A stretch of DNA of 64,000 nt, taken from the NCBI GenBank assembly GCA_950295325.1, contig OX485809.1, positions 27,032,001 through 27,096,000 of the forward strand, written 5' to 3'. The translations under genes and the position numbers were made by a program. The notes under the pieces are model-generated. The model was not told the origin of the DNA and searched no databases. It worked only from the letters and a program-made list of their open reading frames with translations. Below are positions 1 to 13,009 of this stretch, piece after piece. The stretch comes from Polytrichum commune (taxonomy: Eukaryota > Streptophyta > Polytrichopsida > Polytrichales > Polytrichaceae). Numbering within the stretch: position 1 is the first letter of the stretch; the number at the start of each line of letters is the position of its first letter.

Positions 1-1345
1 GCGAGCCCCGTGTTGGAGGAGAAGGCGGTTGGGGAAGTGGAGGATGAGGACATGTCTAGTTCGCATGAAAGGGAGGAGGCTGGGTTTGAAGAGGCCGCGG
101 TGGAAGAGTGTGCGGTCGAGGAGGCAGCCCCTTTGGTTGAGGAGAAGGAATTCGTTGCAGCAGAGGAAGAGGCTGCGGCTTCGGCGGACGTGGAGAGTGA
201 GCCCGCCACCGTGTTAGAGGAGGGTGGAGTGGATGAGGCGTCCACAATTGAGGAGGCTGGAGTGGATGTGGCTGCCACAATTGAGGAGGCTGGAGTGGAT
301 GTGGCTGCCACAATTGAGGAGTTGCATGAGGATGTACCGGTGTCGGAAGCGAGCCCCGTGTTGGAGGAGAAGGCGGTCACGGAAGTGGAGGATGAGGACA
401 TGTCTAGTTCGCATGAAAGGGAAGAGGCTGGGTTTGAAGAGGCCGCGGTGGAAGAGTGTGCGGTCGAGGAGGCAGCCCCTTTGGTTGAGGAGAAGGAATT
501 CGTTGCAGCAGAGGAAGAGGCTGCGGCTTCGGCGAAAGTGGAGAGTGAGCCCGCCACCGTGTCAGAGGAGGGTGGAGTGGATGAGGCGTCCACAATTGAG
601 GAGGGTGGAGTGGATGTGGCTGCCACAATTGAGGAGTTGCATGAGGATGTACCGGTGTCGGAAGCGAGCCCCGTGTTGGAGGAGAAGGCGGTCTCGGAAG
701 AGGAGAATGAGGACATGTCTAGTTCACTTGAGAGGGAAGAGGCTGGGTTTGCAAAGGCCGCGGTGGAAGAGTGTGCGGTCGAGGAGGCAGCCCCTTTGGT
801 TGAGGAGAAGGAATTCGTTGCAGCAGAGGAAGAGGCTGCGGCTTCAGCGGACGTGGAGAGTGAGCCGGCCACCGTGTCAGAGGAGGGTGGAGTGGATGAG
901 GCGTCCACAATTGAGGAGGCTGGAGTGGATGTGGCTGCCACAATTGAGGAGGTGCACGAGGATGCACCGTTGTCGGAAGCGAGCCCGGTCTTGGAGGAGA
1001 AGGCGGTTGGGGAAGTGGAGGATGAGGATATGTCTAGTTCGCTTGAGAGGGAGGAGGCTGGGTTTGAAGAGGCCGCGGTGGAAGAGTATGCGGTCGAGGA
1101 GGCAACCCCGTTGGTTGTGAAGGAATTCGTTGCACCGGAGGAAGAGGCTCCGGCTTCGGTGGAAGTAGTAGAAAGTGTGATGGAGGAGGTGAAGGCCATT
1201 GACGTTGAGGGGGAGGTGGAGAGTGAACCCGCCACCGTGTCGGAGGAGGCTGGAGTGGATGTGATGTCCACAACTGAGGAGGCGCTCGAGGATGCACCGT
1301 TGACAGAAGGGAGCCCTGTCTTGGAGGAGAAGGACAACACTTGTG
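1..1345 (+). repeat. In-frame coding tandem repeat, units of 315-348 bp
   Basis: Unit starts (the codons for ASPVLEEK) fall at about 1, 349, 664, 979 and 1312, giving spacings of 348, 315, 315 and 333 bp. All are multiples of three. The first unit is 33 bp longer because an 11-residue sub-repeat (IEEAGVDVAAT) is duplicated. The last unit is the most diverged. Near-identical synonymous positions between units 1-3 point to recent expansion or gene conversion. Confidence 0.9.
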
Positions 1346-1868
1346 TTGAGATTGATCATGAGAATGCGACCGTTGTCGAAAGCAGACAGATTCCTTCAGT
1401 TGTTGCTGTTGAAATTATAGAAGAACCTTCTGTAGCTACAACAGTGGAGAACATGGAAGTTTCGGGAGACCCGCACAGACCGAAGAAAGATGAGCAGGAA
1501 GAGACCAAGCTATCAAGTTAGCATTCAAACCTGTTCAAATTTAGAAAAATTTGTATTTGCATCACATAACATATAACCAAGCACCTATCTTGAAGACTTG
1601 TATCGTATAATATAATTGAACACACATCTTGTAGGAATGGAAATATCAATATACCTGACATGGTATAGTTGTTGGTATGTAATCAGGAGAGGAAGAGCAT
1701 GATAGTGAGGCCTTCAGCCAATTTGTGAGCAAAGACATACAGTTGGCAAGTGACAAAAGCAAAGACGTGAGGAGTGTGTTACAGTCATTAGAGAATAGTT
1801 CCGGCGTTTTTATCAGCGACCTGTTGTTGGAGGGCAGTGAAGAGGTGGACGCTGCTCCATCTGCCTGA
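1..1868 (+). CDS. Acidic tandem-repeat protein, 3' part of gene (two exons)
   Basis: Function not recognised. The frame is open from base 1, so the 5' end lies outside the window. Exon 1 runs to 1516 and would otherwise stop at the TAG at 1519-1521. I infer an intron at 1517-1686: donor CAA|GTTAGC, acceptor TAATCAG|GAGAGG. It is frame-consistent and joins codon AGA. Exon 2 (1687-1868) encodes a coding-like tail ending SEEVDAAPSA before TGA at 1866-1868. The exon 1 product is over one third Glu/Asp and rich in Ala and Val, with no visible membrane segment. It is built from about four units of 105-116 residues, each holding elements such as SPVLEEKAV, DEDMSSS, EREEAGF, VEEAAPLVEEKEF and ESEPATV. 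It may be a disordered structural or scaffold protein, but that is only an inference from composition. The frame is secure; the splice is probable. Confidence 0.7.
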
Positions 1869-4800
1869 GGAACCTAATGTTGATGTTGTTGTTTGCAAGC
1901 ATGAGTTTTCCAACATGAGTTACATGTGGCTTAGTTGAGAACAAAATTGATGGCTTTAGATCATATGTAGGAGAGTGAGGGATGGAGCTTCTTCACGTCC
2001 AAAAGTGTTCGCAACTATTTCTGTCAAAAAGCATTTTCACTGTGAATGTATGTAACCCATGTTATATTGTTTCTAAGTTGCCTTCTATAAGCAAGTGAGA
2101 GCGATTTGTAATTTAGTGGGCGTACCTTATGTAGTCACTAGTTAATACCAATTGCATGATGAACACATTTCGAGATGAAGTACCCATACATTGATGCTTG
2201 GTGAAACATACCAAAGTAGGAGAGGATGATCACCCATTCATGTCAGGACCAGATGAGCACCGATATCCCTTTTTTAAATAAAAACAATTTATGGTCACTA
2301 GTCTTATGTGCTAGCTAGTTTCGGGTTATAGTTTATATTTGAGCACTAAAGTGGTTAGATTTCGATATAGTGTATATTGGAAGTGATCATACAACTTCTA
2401 AGCATAGTTGCTCAACCCCGAGCACATGTCCACCTTCATCTATGAAACTTGTTGCCGTTAGTTAAACAAGGGGTGTAATCACTTTGACACCACTTAGACT
2501 AATTGAGAAAGGATTTAAGTCTTAGTTTGTATCCACTTTCAGAATATTTTTACACATCCAATAGGTATTTCGTAGGGGAAGTTTAAATACAAGACATGTT
2601 TGTTTGAATGTGGTGGACTATTCTTTTACACATTGTTTGATATCAAAGTGGCACACAAATTTTCCATTCCAAGTATTTGTAAACCTCTAAATTGGACCAT
2701 CAAGTCAATAATAGCCTTTATCTCATGGAGGCTCCCATACTATGCCACTCTAGGATACCACCATGTATTTTTAGTCCTATAATGTTGTGCACCTCTCCTT
2801 GAGGAGTGACCGCAACACTATGGGCACAAAGGGGATCCCAGAGGGACACTTGGGATTTGTGATGCCATAGGTGAGAGGACTTAAGTGATCTTGGGTGATG
2901 AGGGCCCCAAACATTGAAAACGTCTCCCATCCACAGAGATTAGAGTCACAAGGGTAAGGCCATGAGTGTTGGGTAGCTTATGGCGTCTAGATTTTACAAT
3001 GCTTAAAAAATCTACAATCGAAGGTGTGAGCTAAGAGATATGGCAATTTGAGTGCCTAGGGACATCGCTCAGCACTCCAAGGGGCATTGTGGTGGGACAA
3101 CAACAACCTAGGAGTAGAGCGCAAGATTGTCGTTATTAAAAAACTATAATTATCACAGTGCTTGCTTGAATGGGGCAAGTGAGGAATCTACCAGCATCTA
3201 CGCAAAAAATCGATGTTCATAAATTGGTTTCTCGATAGCATTGGAAATTGGACAATAAAGTTATGGAAGTTTGGAGCAATTGGGAGCTTTAGCCCCAACG
3301 GCTAAGGAAAAACGTCCACGTGGCCCTAACTCGTAGGAAAAAAATAAAAGGTTATTTGACAATGGAGTAAGGCCCTGCCCAAAGTCCTAAAGGCTTATAT
3401 GGGGAGGCGGCATTGTCGATTAACCCAACCCGCTGCAAAACAACACAACCTCCTTGAGAGTTGGCCCAACATGGTGGCATAGTTGCCAAGTATGTTTCGA
3501 ATTGTTCTAATGCTACTCCGGCAATACAATAATCAACTCAAGATTGGATGTCCATACCTAATCATTGGCTACCTATTGAGGGAAAAATACCTATTCGATG
3601 AAGGATTCAGCAGTGTCGAAGGATGAAGCAGTCTGGAGTCAGATCAGGTCAGGACATGAAAGAAAGTTGCTCTTAGCCCAATACAATGAGCTCAAGTTCT
3701 TATTTTTTGTAGCTTAACCCCTCAGTGCCGGAGGGTTTTAAGCTAAAAATAAGAATGTCATAAAGTGAGGGTTAATTCATACAATGAAGGAAATTTGCAC
3801 AAAGAAAGTTTTGATGAAAAGATCAAAGAACACTTGAATTATTCATCCAAGTTTTTCACAATGTTTTAGTATTCAAAAGGAATTTCTGTTTAGAAATCCA
3901 TACATATACAAATTACATTAGTTTCACTTGATTATTTGTGCATGTGCACATCATGATGCACATGTATCATGCCCTTTAAGAGATGCTATCTTTAAGGAAA
4001 CTATATAACGTTGAAACTTATTTTAACCACCACAAATTGTTTTTACCAAAACCAATCCCAACTTGATTGTAATTAAGGCACCCTATAGATTTCCAATGAG
4101 GTTTTGATCGGAAATAGGTGGCTCTACTCTATATATCCAAAGGTACTCACATACAAGTTTAATTAATGTATTAGTTAATTTATGTTTAGTTCAATCGGGC
4201 ATTGGTTCTCTTCTAGTATATTGATTTGATTCATATTTGAATGTTACAGCCATAGCATGAGGTTCTTTGCAAAAGCACTCCCTTTACATGTGGCAGAAGC
4301 ATCCTGAAGTAATATACCAACCCTAGGCTATTCAACTAAAGCACTTAGATGTTGTAGTACCTTTCCCACTTTGGCACTAATTAAATTATTTTAAGGAAAA
4401 CCGAAGTTTTTGGAGATGGTATTTTAAATATCTCAATAATTAGTATGGGGAAAAAAACAAATTTCCCTTTAAATCCGGGATTGTAGACACTAAAAATAGA
4501 CAATATACTCATAACTTGCCTATAAATATCCGAAGTGGTAAAGGTACTATAGTATGAGCCACTTTTGAGCTTTCTTGACCTCCATGTTGGAGGCTTGAGA
4601 CAACTAGAAGTTATTCTGGAGCTCAAGAGAAGTAGGAATCACCTTTTGTCTCAGGTAAATTACTCAACAATTTGAGACATGAAAGGATCACCCATGAAAC
4701 TTAATTAGTGAGGCTGACTGGTAGATGTCTTGATCAAATAAACTGTAAGGTAACCTTTGCAAAGTACACCTACCTTCTTGTGTGTTAAATAGTAAGATAA

Positions 4801-5948
4801 TAACATTCACAAACAGGAAGACACTTGCTTTGAAGCACCTGCGATGTGATCCACACAGGTAAAATCCTGGAGGTGCCTCAAAACATTACGTGAGGTCATC
4901 TATTCAAAATATAGCTACAGTTCACAGTTGCAGCAGCTAGGACAAAGTTAAAAGATTGTTAAAAGGGTTAGAAAGTGATGTTCAGAATATAATCTTGCCT
5001 GATAAACAGAAGTCTCATAATAGTTTTCCTCCTACACTTGACTTCTGTATAGAAGTAGAGATATGTAAGTCAAACCAAGTACATTGTCGATCATTAGACA
5101 GTTTGTGCTATATTTTGCTTTTTTTCATTATGCTCAATATGATTATCCATCAACTCAATGGGACTAGAGGTCACCTATGAATTTTCATCAGTTGTTTTGC
5201 ATCCAATATCAATAATTTCTTTCCAGTTGTGGTGTATGCTTGGAAGTGGTGCTTGAATTTGAGCAAAGAGCAAGCTAATTCAGTCCATTAAGGGCCAAAC
5301 TCAGTTTAGCACCTCTTTACATTCCAAAATGAGTTTGACCTCAATGGACCAATATGCAATGTTCTTCATTAAAACCTCCACACTCCCTCCAAGCATGCAC
5401 CACAAACTGTCTGAACATGGAAGGTATTGTGTGTGAAACACCCCACTCCCAACTAAAAGTCATGTTTAGTTAGAGGTTAACTCTATTAAAGACACAAATT
5501 GCAAGACAATTGGAAGATGAGGATACAGATATTTAACTCAATGGCTTGCCAAAGGGACTCACTGTGCACATAATCAAAGAGTATTGAACTGATCTATCTC
5601 TACCTCAAATGCCACAAGAGAAGAATAAAATTTATGCAATGTATTCATAAGGCACATCCTCGTAACACACCCAGTGATGCCGCAAGCAGTAACGATCTCC
5701 TAAATACTGGATGAAATGAAGCACAAAGAAGATTTCAACCAAAGTATAATATAAGACTTTGTTTATACACAAGACAGTAAAATATTTACCATGCACACTT
5801 TGTGATGGTACAAGGAGAGCTGAACAACACCTCATCCGTTTCGAGAGACTGGTCATACTCCCTGGCCTTGCAGCGAAAAAAAGACCTAAGTTATGCTACA
5901 TGGATGTTCTGACCCAAGTTAGTGACAAAGCCTGCACTGTTTGGCCCT
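1869..5948. other. Intergenic, AT-rich, no supported gene
   Basis: Contains the 3' flank of the acidic repeat gene, then about 4 kb in which all open frames are short, low in complexity or broken. No domain or splice chain was seen. The end at about 5600-5950 is the 3' flank of the minus-strand LHC-like gene. Confidence 0.5.
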
Positions 5949-8900
5949 TCATTTCTTGGGGGGCACGTCAAGGTCAGACACATATGGCTCCCGTCCCACC
6001 TGCACAGAACATATTCTTGTAAGTACTATGTAGTCAACACTTAACCCCTAAAAGCCTTTAGTTCTAGCTTGAATCAAAGATGAAATATACATTATGAATT
6101 AGAGTCATTTGGGGTACAAGAGAAAGTTGTAAATCATGATCTTTTCACTACCTCCATGTGGTTGGAATAAGGATCATTGTTCTTGATCCCCACCACATCA
6201 TTTTACAAGTACTTTTCGTCATAAATGACTACAATTTCCAGATAAAGTAAATCCCTTGATCTTTGATAGGATTGGCAAAAAGTATGAGTTTCATAACTTG
6301 GTGGGAGAAGCCAAATAAAACTGTGCCACTAATCTTATTACTTTCCTCAAATAATAGAAAATTGAAGGCTTCCTACCACTTCAAGATCCATAAAGATGTG
6401 TTAAACTATGATTCTAATTGGTTGCTGGAGATGGTATTCAACTTTATTGGTTCAAAGTGTAAGAAAAACATAACTAGGAAACAGGCAAAGAATAATAATA
6501 ATATAAATATAAATAATAAATCCTCAAGAAAAATATATATTTGCAAAATGCTCACAACCACTTTTTGACTACTTAGGCATTTAGAGGATATCAGAACCAA
6601 GAGAACGAAAAGACAAAAAAGTAAAAATAAGGAGGGATGAAAATCCAGAGCTGAAGAAGTTACCTACTCAATCAAACTGACGTAATAAATTGAGAATTGC
6701 CTCAAACACTCTAAAAGTGGGTGCACCAAAAGGGCGTCCCAATATTAGGGAGAAGACCAGTGGATATACTGATAAAATTGATATTTACTAAAAGTTTGAT
6801 CAGATTGACCATTTGAGAAAGAAGAATGTTTCAAAGTGCACACTTCAACTACTCCATATTTATCAGTATCGAAAATGCCGGCATTCTTATTCCGCTGATC
6901 ATGGCACATTTAGGATGAGAACGTTCATCAAAGCCATTCACCTCCAACCCTGCACTAAATTGTGTGATTTCAAGATCTAGATTTTATGAGGGACCACTAT
7001 ATGTGCAATTCAACGCAAGGGGGAGGTTAGAATAGACTTGATTATCCACGAACCTGTTGCAATGTACCTCAACAAACTAGAAATCCACTGACCGGATGCT
7101 AGATATAGGTAATGCAAAGCATCCTCACTACTGCAAGTGCGGAGAGTCACTCCCTTGTAGAGATATGAAGCATTTGAGATGAAGGGGTAATTTTTGAGGG
7201 GCTATGAAGTAATGCATATTCATGGGATATTCCACACATGTGTTGCATATTTTTGGAGATATACCTCGTCTATTCTCCAAATGAATATCCAACACCCTAA
7301 TTGTTTTACAACTATTATGATGTTCACTTGAAGTATTAAATAGGACCCTATCATTTCTTGCACCTAAAATTCTAATGAGAGGGAGCGACCCCCCCCCCCC
7401 CCCCTCCAAGACTGCCAGCTCAATAATCCAGAAGAAACATACCTGTCCAGTTGGTCGTTCAACGACACCACCACGGGTGTATGTTGTAAGAGGGTCAATA
7501 TTCCTCGCATCATAAGTTTTTAGAGGGTTACGGGGTAGTCCGTCGCCTTCATTGGGAGGTGCCTTAGTGGTGTCAGGGGGGTTGTTAATGACAACATAAC
7601 CACCAAGGAGTCCACCTACCAGTAGGAACAAAAACCCTGCCAGCAATGGTCCCCGAACAGCAAGAGGGTCTAAACCGAGCTGCCCAAGGACACCCTTTCC
7701 TGTTACAACCTCCATTACTACTGCTGCCTGCCACATAACAAGAAAAAATTACAACAAAAAGTGTCCCAGTTCAAGATTATGGCCAACACAACGAGTCAAT
7801 GTTGAAGAAATGGAGACCTCAGTTTTTAAGTCCAATCTGTGGATTGGTGTTTCCCAACCAGCTTACACCACTTTCACTTCTACCTAGCTGAACTGTCACC
7901 AGGTTACATGCAAATTCTCCACAGTAGATGGAACCTTGTTGTGAAGAACTTTGCCACAAATGGGCTGTATGACTTGGTGACAATTTTTTTAACCATGAGA
8001 ACTTTTAACCCTTCTGTATATAGAGGAAGAATGTCCTTAACACAGGAAGGCTGGGAGGCCCAAAACTATGGTATCAATTGAGATTCCGTGGAAGGAATCT
8101 TGAATCAGATGAATGAAAGCATGCATTGATAGAATTCCACAAGTTTAGAGACATCACACAACTAACTAAATAGACATAAAGTCAATCATGCCACCCATTA
8201 AAGAATCAAAACAGAAACTATATACCACACAAGTCTGCATGTAAGTTGTCACAAATCAATCTCAGACTTGCTTTTAACAACTTACAAACTGCAAGGCTTG
8301 ACAGCCCTTGAATAAGCCCAAGGAAAAAGTGGAAGATAAATTACATACCGCAAAGCCAACCATTGCAAGGCGACCAACTTGAAGCTCTTGGAATCTTCCA
8401 AAGCCAAAAAATGATCCTTTACCCCCAAGACCGTACCCGCTACCTTCATTATTTCCTTCACTGTCTGGATCTTGCACAGCCCGAACTATAGACAACAAAA
8501 ATTCATATGAGACCAAGTTATTCAACACTTGCATTTGTCTTTTGAGCAGATTTCAAAACTCAGTGACTCAAAATTGAACATGATATAAACAGCTCCTAGA
8601 CTTTTGATATGGTACCAACATCATTAAGCATTAGCTTATGTGTAGCAGATGACAATAAACTCAATTCTGATCCAAGCATAATATCTGTCTATGATAAAAA
8701 AAATTGTTTTTTTGTTTTCAAAACAGGTGCTGTAGAGAATCATGTGATAATCTGCACATCTTGATGCTACATTCTAGTAGTTACGTTGCAGGCATGAAAA
8801 TTTCGAAGAGAATACATGAGATCGTTGACTTCAAAAACTTGTTGCATTATCAAAAAGGTGTGTGTGAAAACGAAGTGCCCATTAGGTTGCAAACAATACA

Positions 8901-11518
8901 ATTCAGTGACCTTGACAGAGATGTCGGTGCAGTTGGGAGAGTTTCATAACATGATTGCAAAAAAATGTTCATATAAATAGGTTCCAACTAGATTTATTGC
9001 ACAGTTCTCTCAATTCTGGACTCGTCCATGCAGAAAATTCGTGCAAAGCAACTACTCCACTCATTCAAGAAGGAAATTTGAACTAAAGGCATGACTTGAA
9101 CCCAAGGCCTTAATTCAAATTCCATGAGAATTTTGAGGTTAAGTCGCCTTAGGCCAAAATAGTGCTAGGATGGGTGACCTCCCTAACACTTTTTTCCAAT
9201 GCACTCTACCACTATGGTCTATACAATCACAGTGCAGGTACCTGAGTGAACTGGAATTTTTGAAGCAATCATGTGGGGAACCTAGGGGGTTGTCGTTGGG
9301 GGCAGATAGGTTTGGGCTGGCTTGTCCACACTCGTTCGAGGTGCTCACCTTCTAAAGGGAGAAGTTATTTTTGAGGTCCGTTTGATTCTTGTGGTGCCCG
9401 TTTCAGAACTACATGTAGAATTAGTCCAACTTGAAGACAAGGCAACATTTTAGTTCATGCGGGTGGCAAAAACAGAGTCATCCCCCTCTCTGAACTAATC
9501 TCCCCAGAATTCCACAAATGATCTTACAGCATTTCAAACCACATTCATCCCATAATAGCTGCAACAAATTACTGTTACCTAGGTAATCAAGTGCAGATGT
9601 AATGGCCCATAATATCAAATTATGCTTCACATGTCCAAGAGAAACTTGGAAGCGAGACTTCGAAAAGTAAGGCACCCACAGACATGACCTCAAAAACGAT
9701 TTTTCAGATCTATGGATCAACAAAAAAACATGGGCATTGATCACTACAAAAACTGGTTGAGCCAACCCCTCCATCCTGCACTTGCTCACGCTGCAGAATT
9801 GCTTATAGCTGCTTTGCAAAGCAGCTAGCTACTTCAATAACTCCAAAAATGAAGAGGTCATTCTCAACTAACCTCCACCAGTATTGCCATGAACGATTTT
9901 TTTGCAACAAGACACTGCGCAATGTACCTTAGGGTGAACCACATATTGAAACAGATCCACATCTTCATTGTCAAATAATGTCTTGTCCAACAGTTGTTCA
10001 CAAAGTTCTTCAAGGATGTGCATAATCTCTTCCTGATGGCAATTACAGTTATTCAGATATATGGCACATGAAAACATGGGCACTGATTGATAGATAAAAT
10101 GGTCGACCCAACCCCTCCATCCTCCACTTGCTCATGCAGCAGAATTGGTGCAAATCAAAGAAACTGCCTACTCCACTGGCCCCAAAAATGAAGCAGAAAT
10201 GTACCACTAACCTCCACCAACAATGCCACAAACAATTTTTCTGCAACAGGACACTGCCCAGAAGTTTCTTAGGTTGAACCACACATTCAAACCCATCCAT
10301 ATCCTCATTCCGGAATAATATTCAATTTTTTAACAGACCGATTACAAAGCTCTTCACTGATGTGCATAAGCTCTTCCTGATGGAAATTAAGGCAGATCCA
10401 TGGCACATGGGTATTGCCATCTACCCAACCCCTCAATCCTCCACTTGCTAATGCTGCAGAATTGAGTGCAAAGCAAAGCAGCTCCCTACTCCACTAAACC
10501 CCAACCTAAAATGAAGAAATTCTCCACCAACAATGCCACAAAACGATCTTCCTGCAACAAGACACTATTCGAAGTTTCTACACAAAGTTTCTTAGGGTGA
10601 ACCACACATTCGAACACATCCACATCCTCATCCTCATTCTGGGATAATGCCCAGTTGTCCAACAAATTGTTATCAAATTGTCCATCCCCCACTTGCTCAT
10701 GCTGCAGAATTGGTGCAAAGCAAAGCAAAGCAGCTCCATACTCCACTAAATCCCAACCAAAAATGAAGAAGAAATTCTCCACCAACAAAACCAAAAACTA
10801 TCTTTCTGCAACAAGACACTACCCAAAGTTTCTACCCCGAACTTTCTAACCGGGTGAACAACACATTCAAACAAATCCACATCCTTATTCTAGAGTAATG
10901 TCCACCCTGCACTTGCTCATGCTGCAGAATTGGTGCAAAGAAAAGCAAGGCAAAGCAAAGCACCTCCGTACTCCACTAAATCCCAACCAAGAATTCAAAA
11001 TGCCACAAACTATTATTCTCCACCAACAATGCCACAAACGATCTTTAACACCAAGACACTACCCAAAGTTTCTACCCGAATTTCTTAGGGTGAACCACAC
11101 ATTCAAACACATCCACATCCTCATTCTGGAATAATGCCCGATTGTCCAACATATTATGTACAAATTGTCCATCCTCCACTTGCCGATGCTGCAGAATTGG
11201 TGCAAAGAAAAGCAAAGCAAAGCAGCTCCCTCCTCCACTAACCCTAACCAAGAATGAAGAAGAAATTCTCCCACCAACAATTCCACAAACGATCCTTTTA
11301 CACCAATATCCTACATACATACCTGAGACGGCGTGCTGAGACCTTTGAAACTCCAGGCGGCCAGGCGCAATCCTTAGCTGGAAAGCTGCGGCCGAGCGCC
11401 AACCTTGCGACACGCTCGCCAACCTATTGTGCTGCTGCTGCGACACCACAACATTCCTGCTCACATAACATTCACATCCCACCACGCTCGCCCGCATTTG
11501 CATCGCGCACTGCGCCAT
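5949..11518 (-). CDS. LHC-like (ELIP/SEP/PsbS superfamily) thylakoid protein, four exons
   Basis: Exons on the minus strand are 11323-11518, 8349-8485, 7443-7727 and 5949-5999. Every junction is GT-AG and in frame, giving about 222 residues. Residues 1-65 are basic, Ser/Ala-rich and look like a chloroplast transit peptide. Residues 99-123 carry the chlorophyll-binding helix motif ELQVGRLAMVGFA, then EVVTGKG and QLGLD, resembling PsbS, ELIP and stress-enhanced proteins. A second hydrophobic segment (about 138-158) is Gly/Leu-rich. A hydrophilic tail ends VSDLDVPPKK. The family is known for photoprotective pigment binding in thylakoids; the exact subfamily is not certain. The start chosen is the first ATG after an in-frame TTG. 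An extra small exon in the 1.44-kb last intron cannot be excluded. A 16-base C tract (7389-7404) lies just inside that intron. Confidence 0.8.
7389..7404 (+). repeat. Homopolymer C16
   Basis: Sixteen consecutive C on the plus strand, in the last intron of the LHC-like gene, 39 bp beyond its donor site. Similar runs occur at 48289-48305 (G) and 63189-63204 (C). Confidence 0.95.
9480..11310. repeat. Diverged tandem array inside intron 1 of the LHC-like gene
   Basis: At least six copies of a 240-330 bp unit. Each carries the words CTCATGCTGCAGAATTGGTG, CTCCACTAA, GCCACAAACGATC and CAACAAGACACTACCC. Markers recur at about 9893, 10224, 10533, 10790, 11030 and 11283. The last copy abuts the exon 1 donor at 11322, and together the copies explain most of the 2.8-kb intron. 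Confidence 0.85.
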
Positions 11519-11975
11519 TCTGTCCCCAACTCGCAAAACCCACCACGAAGAATCTCCCCAACTACCGAGCTTCTATGGATCTGTGGTTCCCAGTTCAACG
11601 GCAGCGACGTAGCACCTGTGTGTCTTGGAAGTCCGAATCGTTAGAAGGTGGTGAGTGTGTATGTGATATTGTGTGAGTGGGGTGGGGACAAGTGGATCCA
11701 CAGGAGTTCGCTTTCCATTTCCGAGACTCGTTTGCTCTTTGTGTCGTCAGCCTTGCACTCAGGGAAATTGACGGATAAGGTTATGGCTCGCCCCGGCCTA
11801 GCTACATGTGGAGGGTTCTAAACTCTCCCAAGGGCTGACGCGTGTCACTATGGCGCCCCATGAGCCCGAGCAGATAGCATCTGGGCCATGGAGGCGTCCT
11901 TGCTCATTCGACGGTGGAGATATTCTTCATGGATTATCAATTGATTTGAAAATTTGCATGGCACTCATATATTAA

Positions 11976-12238
11976 CCACACCAGGGGTCTAGCCAGGGCC
12001 CAGCCAACCCACCCGGTGTTCGCCCCCATGGAGCATGGGCCGGCCATCTAGGCACCCATCCATGGCACTAGGGACACCGTCCAAAAGGCCCCTTGGCTAG
12101 CCCTGCATCCAACCAGCCATGGGCCTTTGGGACGGTGTCCTTAGTGCCCTGGATGGGCGCCTAGATGGCCGGCCCATGCTTAACGGGGGCCAGCACTGGC
12201 CGAGTTGGCTAGGCCCCGGCTAGACCCCCCTGGTGTGG
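11976..12238. repeat. GC-rich foldback element with arms of about 119 bp
   Basis: Bases 11976-12094 and 12120-12238 are imperfect reverse complements. The ends are CCACACCAGG and CCTGGTGTGG. Matched blocks include GCATGGGCCGGCCATCTAGG, CCCATCCA and GGACACCGTCC. The loop is about 25 bp. The element is strongly GC-rich in AT-rich surroundings. No clear target-site duplication was seen. It could be a MITE or a hairpin RNA source. Confidence 0.85.
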
Positions 12239-13009
12239 CAAGGCTTTCAAACATAGCATATCCTAAACATTTGCCATTGATATTTTTTAGTTGAACATGT
12301 GTTGGTGGGTCTAAATCCATGTGGAAGGTGCCCACTTGTGACACCGTTGCCATAAATTGCAAAGCTTCCCAAAAAAATCACAAAATAATGGTTTCAAGAT
12401 TTATGAGCTAATTTGAGTAAGTATGTTGCCCCTCTTTTGAATGAGGGTAACATTGTGTCAATTGGAGATGATTTGAATGGATGTTCGATAAAAAAAACAC
12501 CCTTAATATAATCTCTAAACTACCGCCCTTCACAACCACTATTGACATTCCTATTATAATCTCCTACATAACAAAACTTTAACGTTTAAAATTTGGATTG
12601 TGAGTAGTCGCCTCTAACCTGCAAACATCTATGGAGTTGGATTTGTCAAAAAAACCTTAAATCTCCAACTATGGTCAATAAAATTGAGGTCACATTTTCT
12701 GGACAAATTTGAGGGAAATTGGTCTTGTGAAGTTAGGGGGTTAAGTACTCACACTTGGGTTTGCGGGAGCCCTAATATGTGGGAGCCATCATAAAAATGA
12801 GCCGGACCTGACCCTCCAATAGGTTCCATAGCTCTCAAGCTATCCCCTGTTAGTCCTTCAGCCCCCTACATGTAGCCAAGCTGCACTCCTATTTGGAGAA
12901 TACTCCAATGTCAAATGAGCAAGGGCATCCCAATTGCCCAATTGCTATCTGCTCTTGGTCTCATGGGGCGCTCTAGTGACATAGAAGATCCCACCTTAGG
13001 AAGTTGGGG

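Noticed and set aside
224-1359. Arg/Trp-rich and Pro/His-rich open frames on both strands across the first 1.4 kb
   Set aside because: They are off-frame readings of the acidic tandem repeat; their composition follows from the repeated codons of the real frame.
5632-5890. Minus-strand stretches DRYCLRHHWVCYEDVPYEYIA and AREYDQSLETDEVLF as extra exons of the LHC-like gene
   Set aside because: The preceding exon 5949-5999 already ends in a stop, and the two stretches do not share a frame across the possible intron, so they are treated as 3' flank.
7128-7442. Continuation of the LHC-like exon 3 frame into 7128-7442
   Set aside because: Sequence after the CAG|GTATGT donor is non-coding in character and contains the poly-C tract; splicing to 5949-5999 gives a sensible C-terminus.
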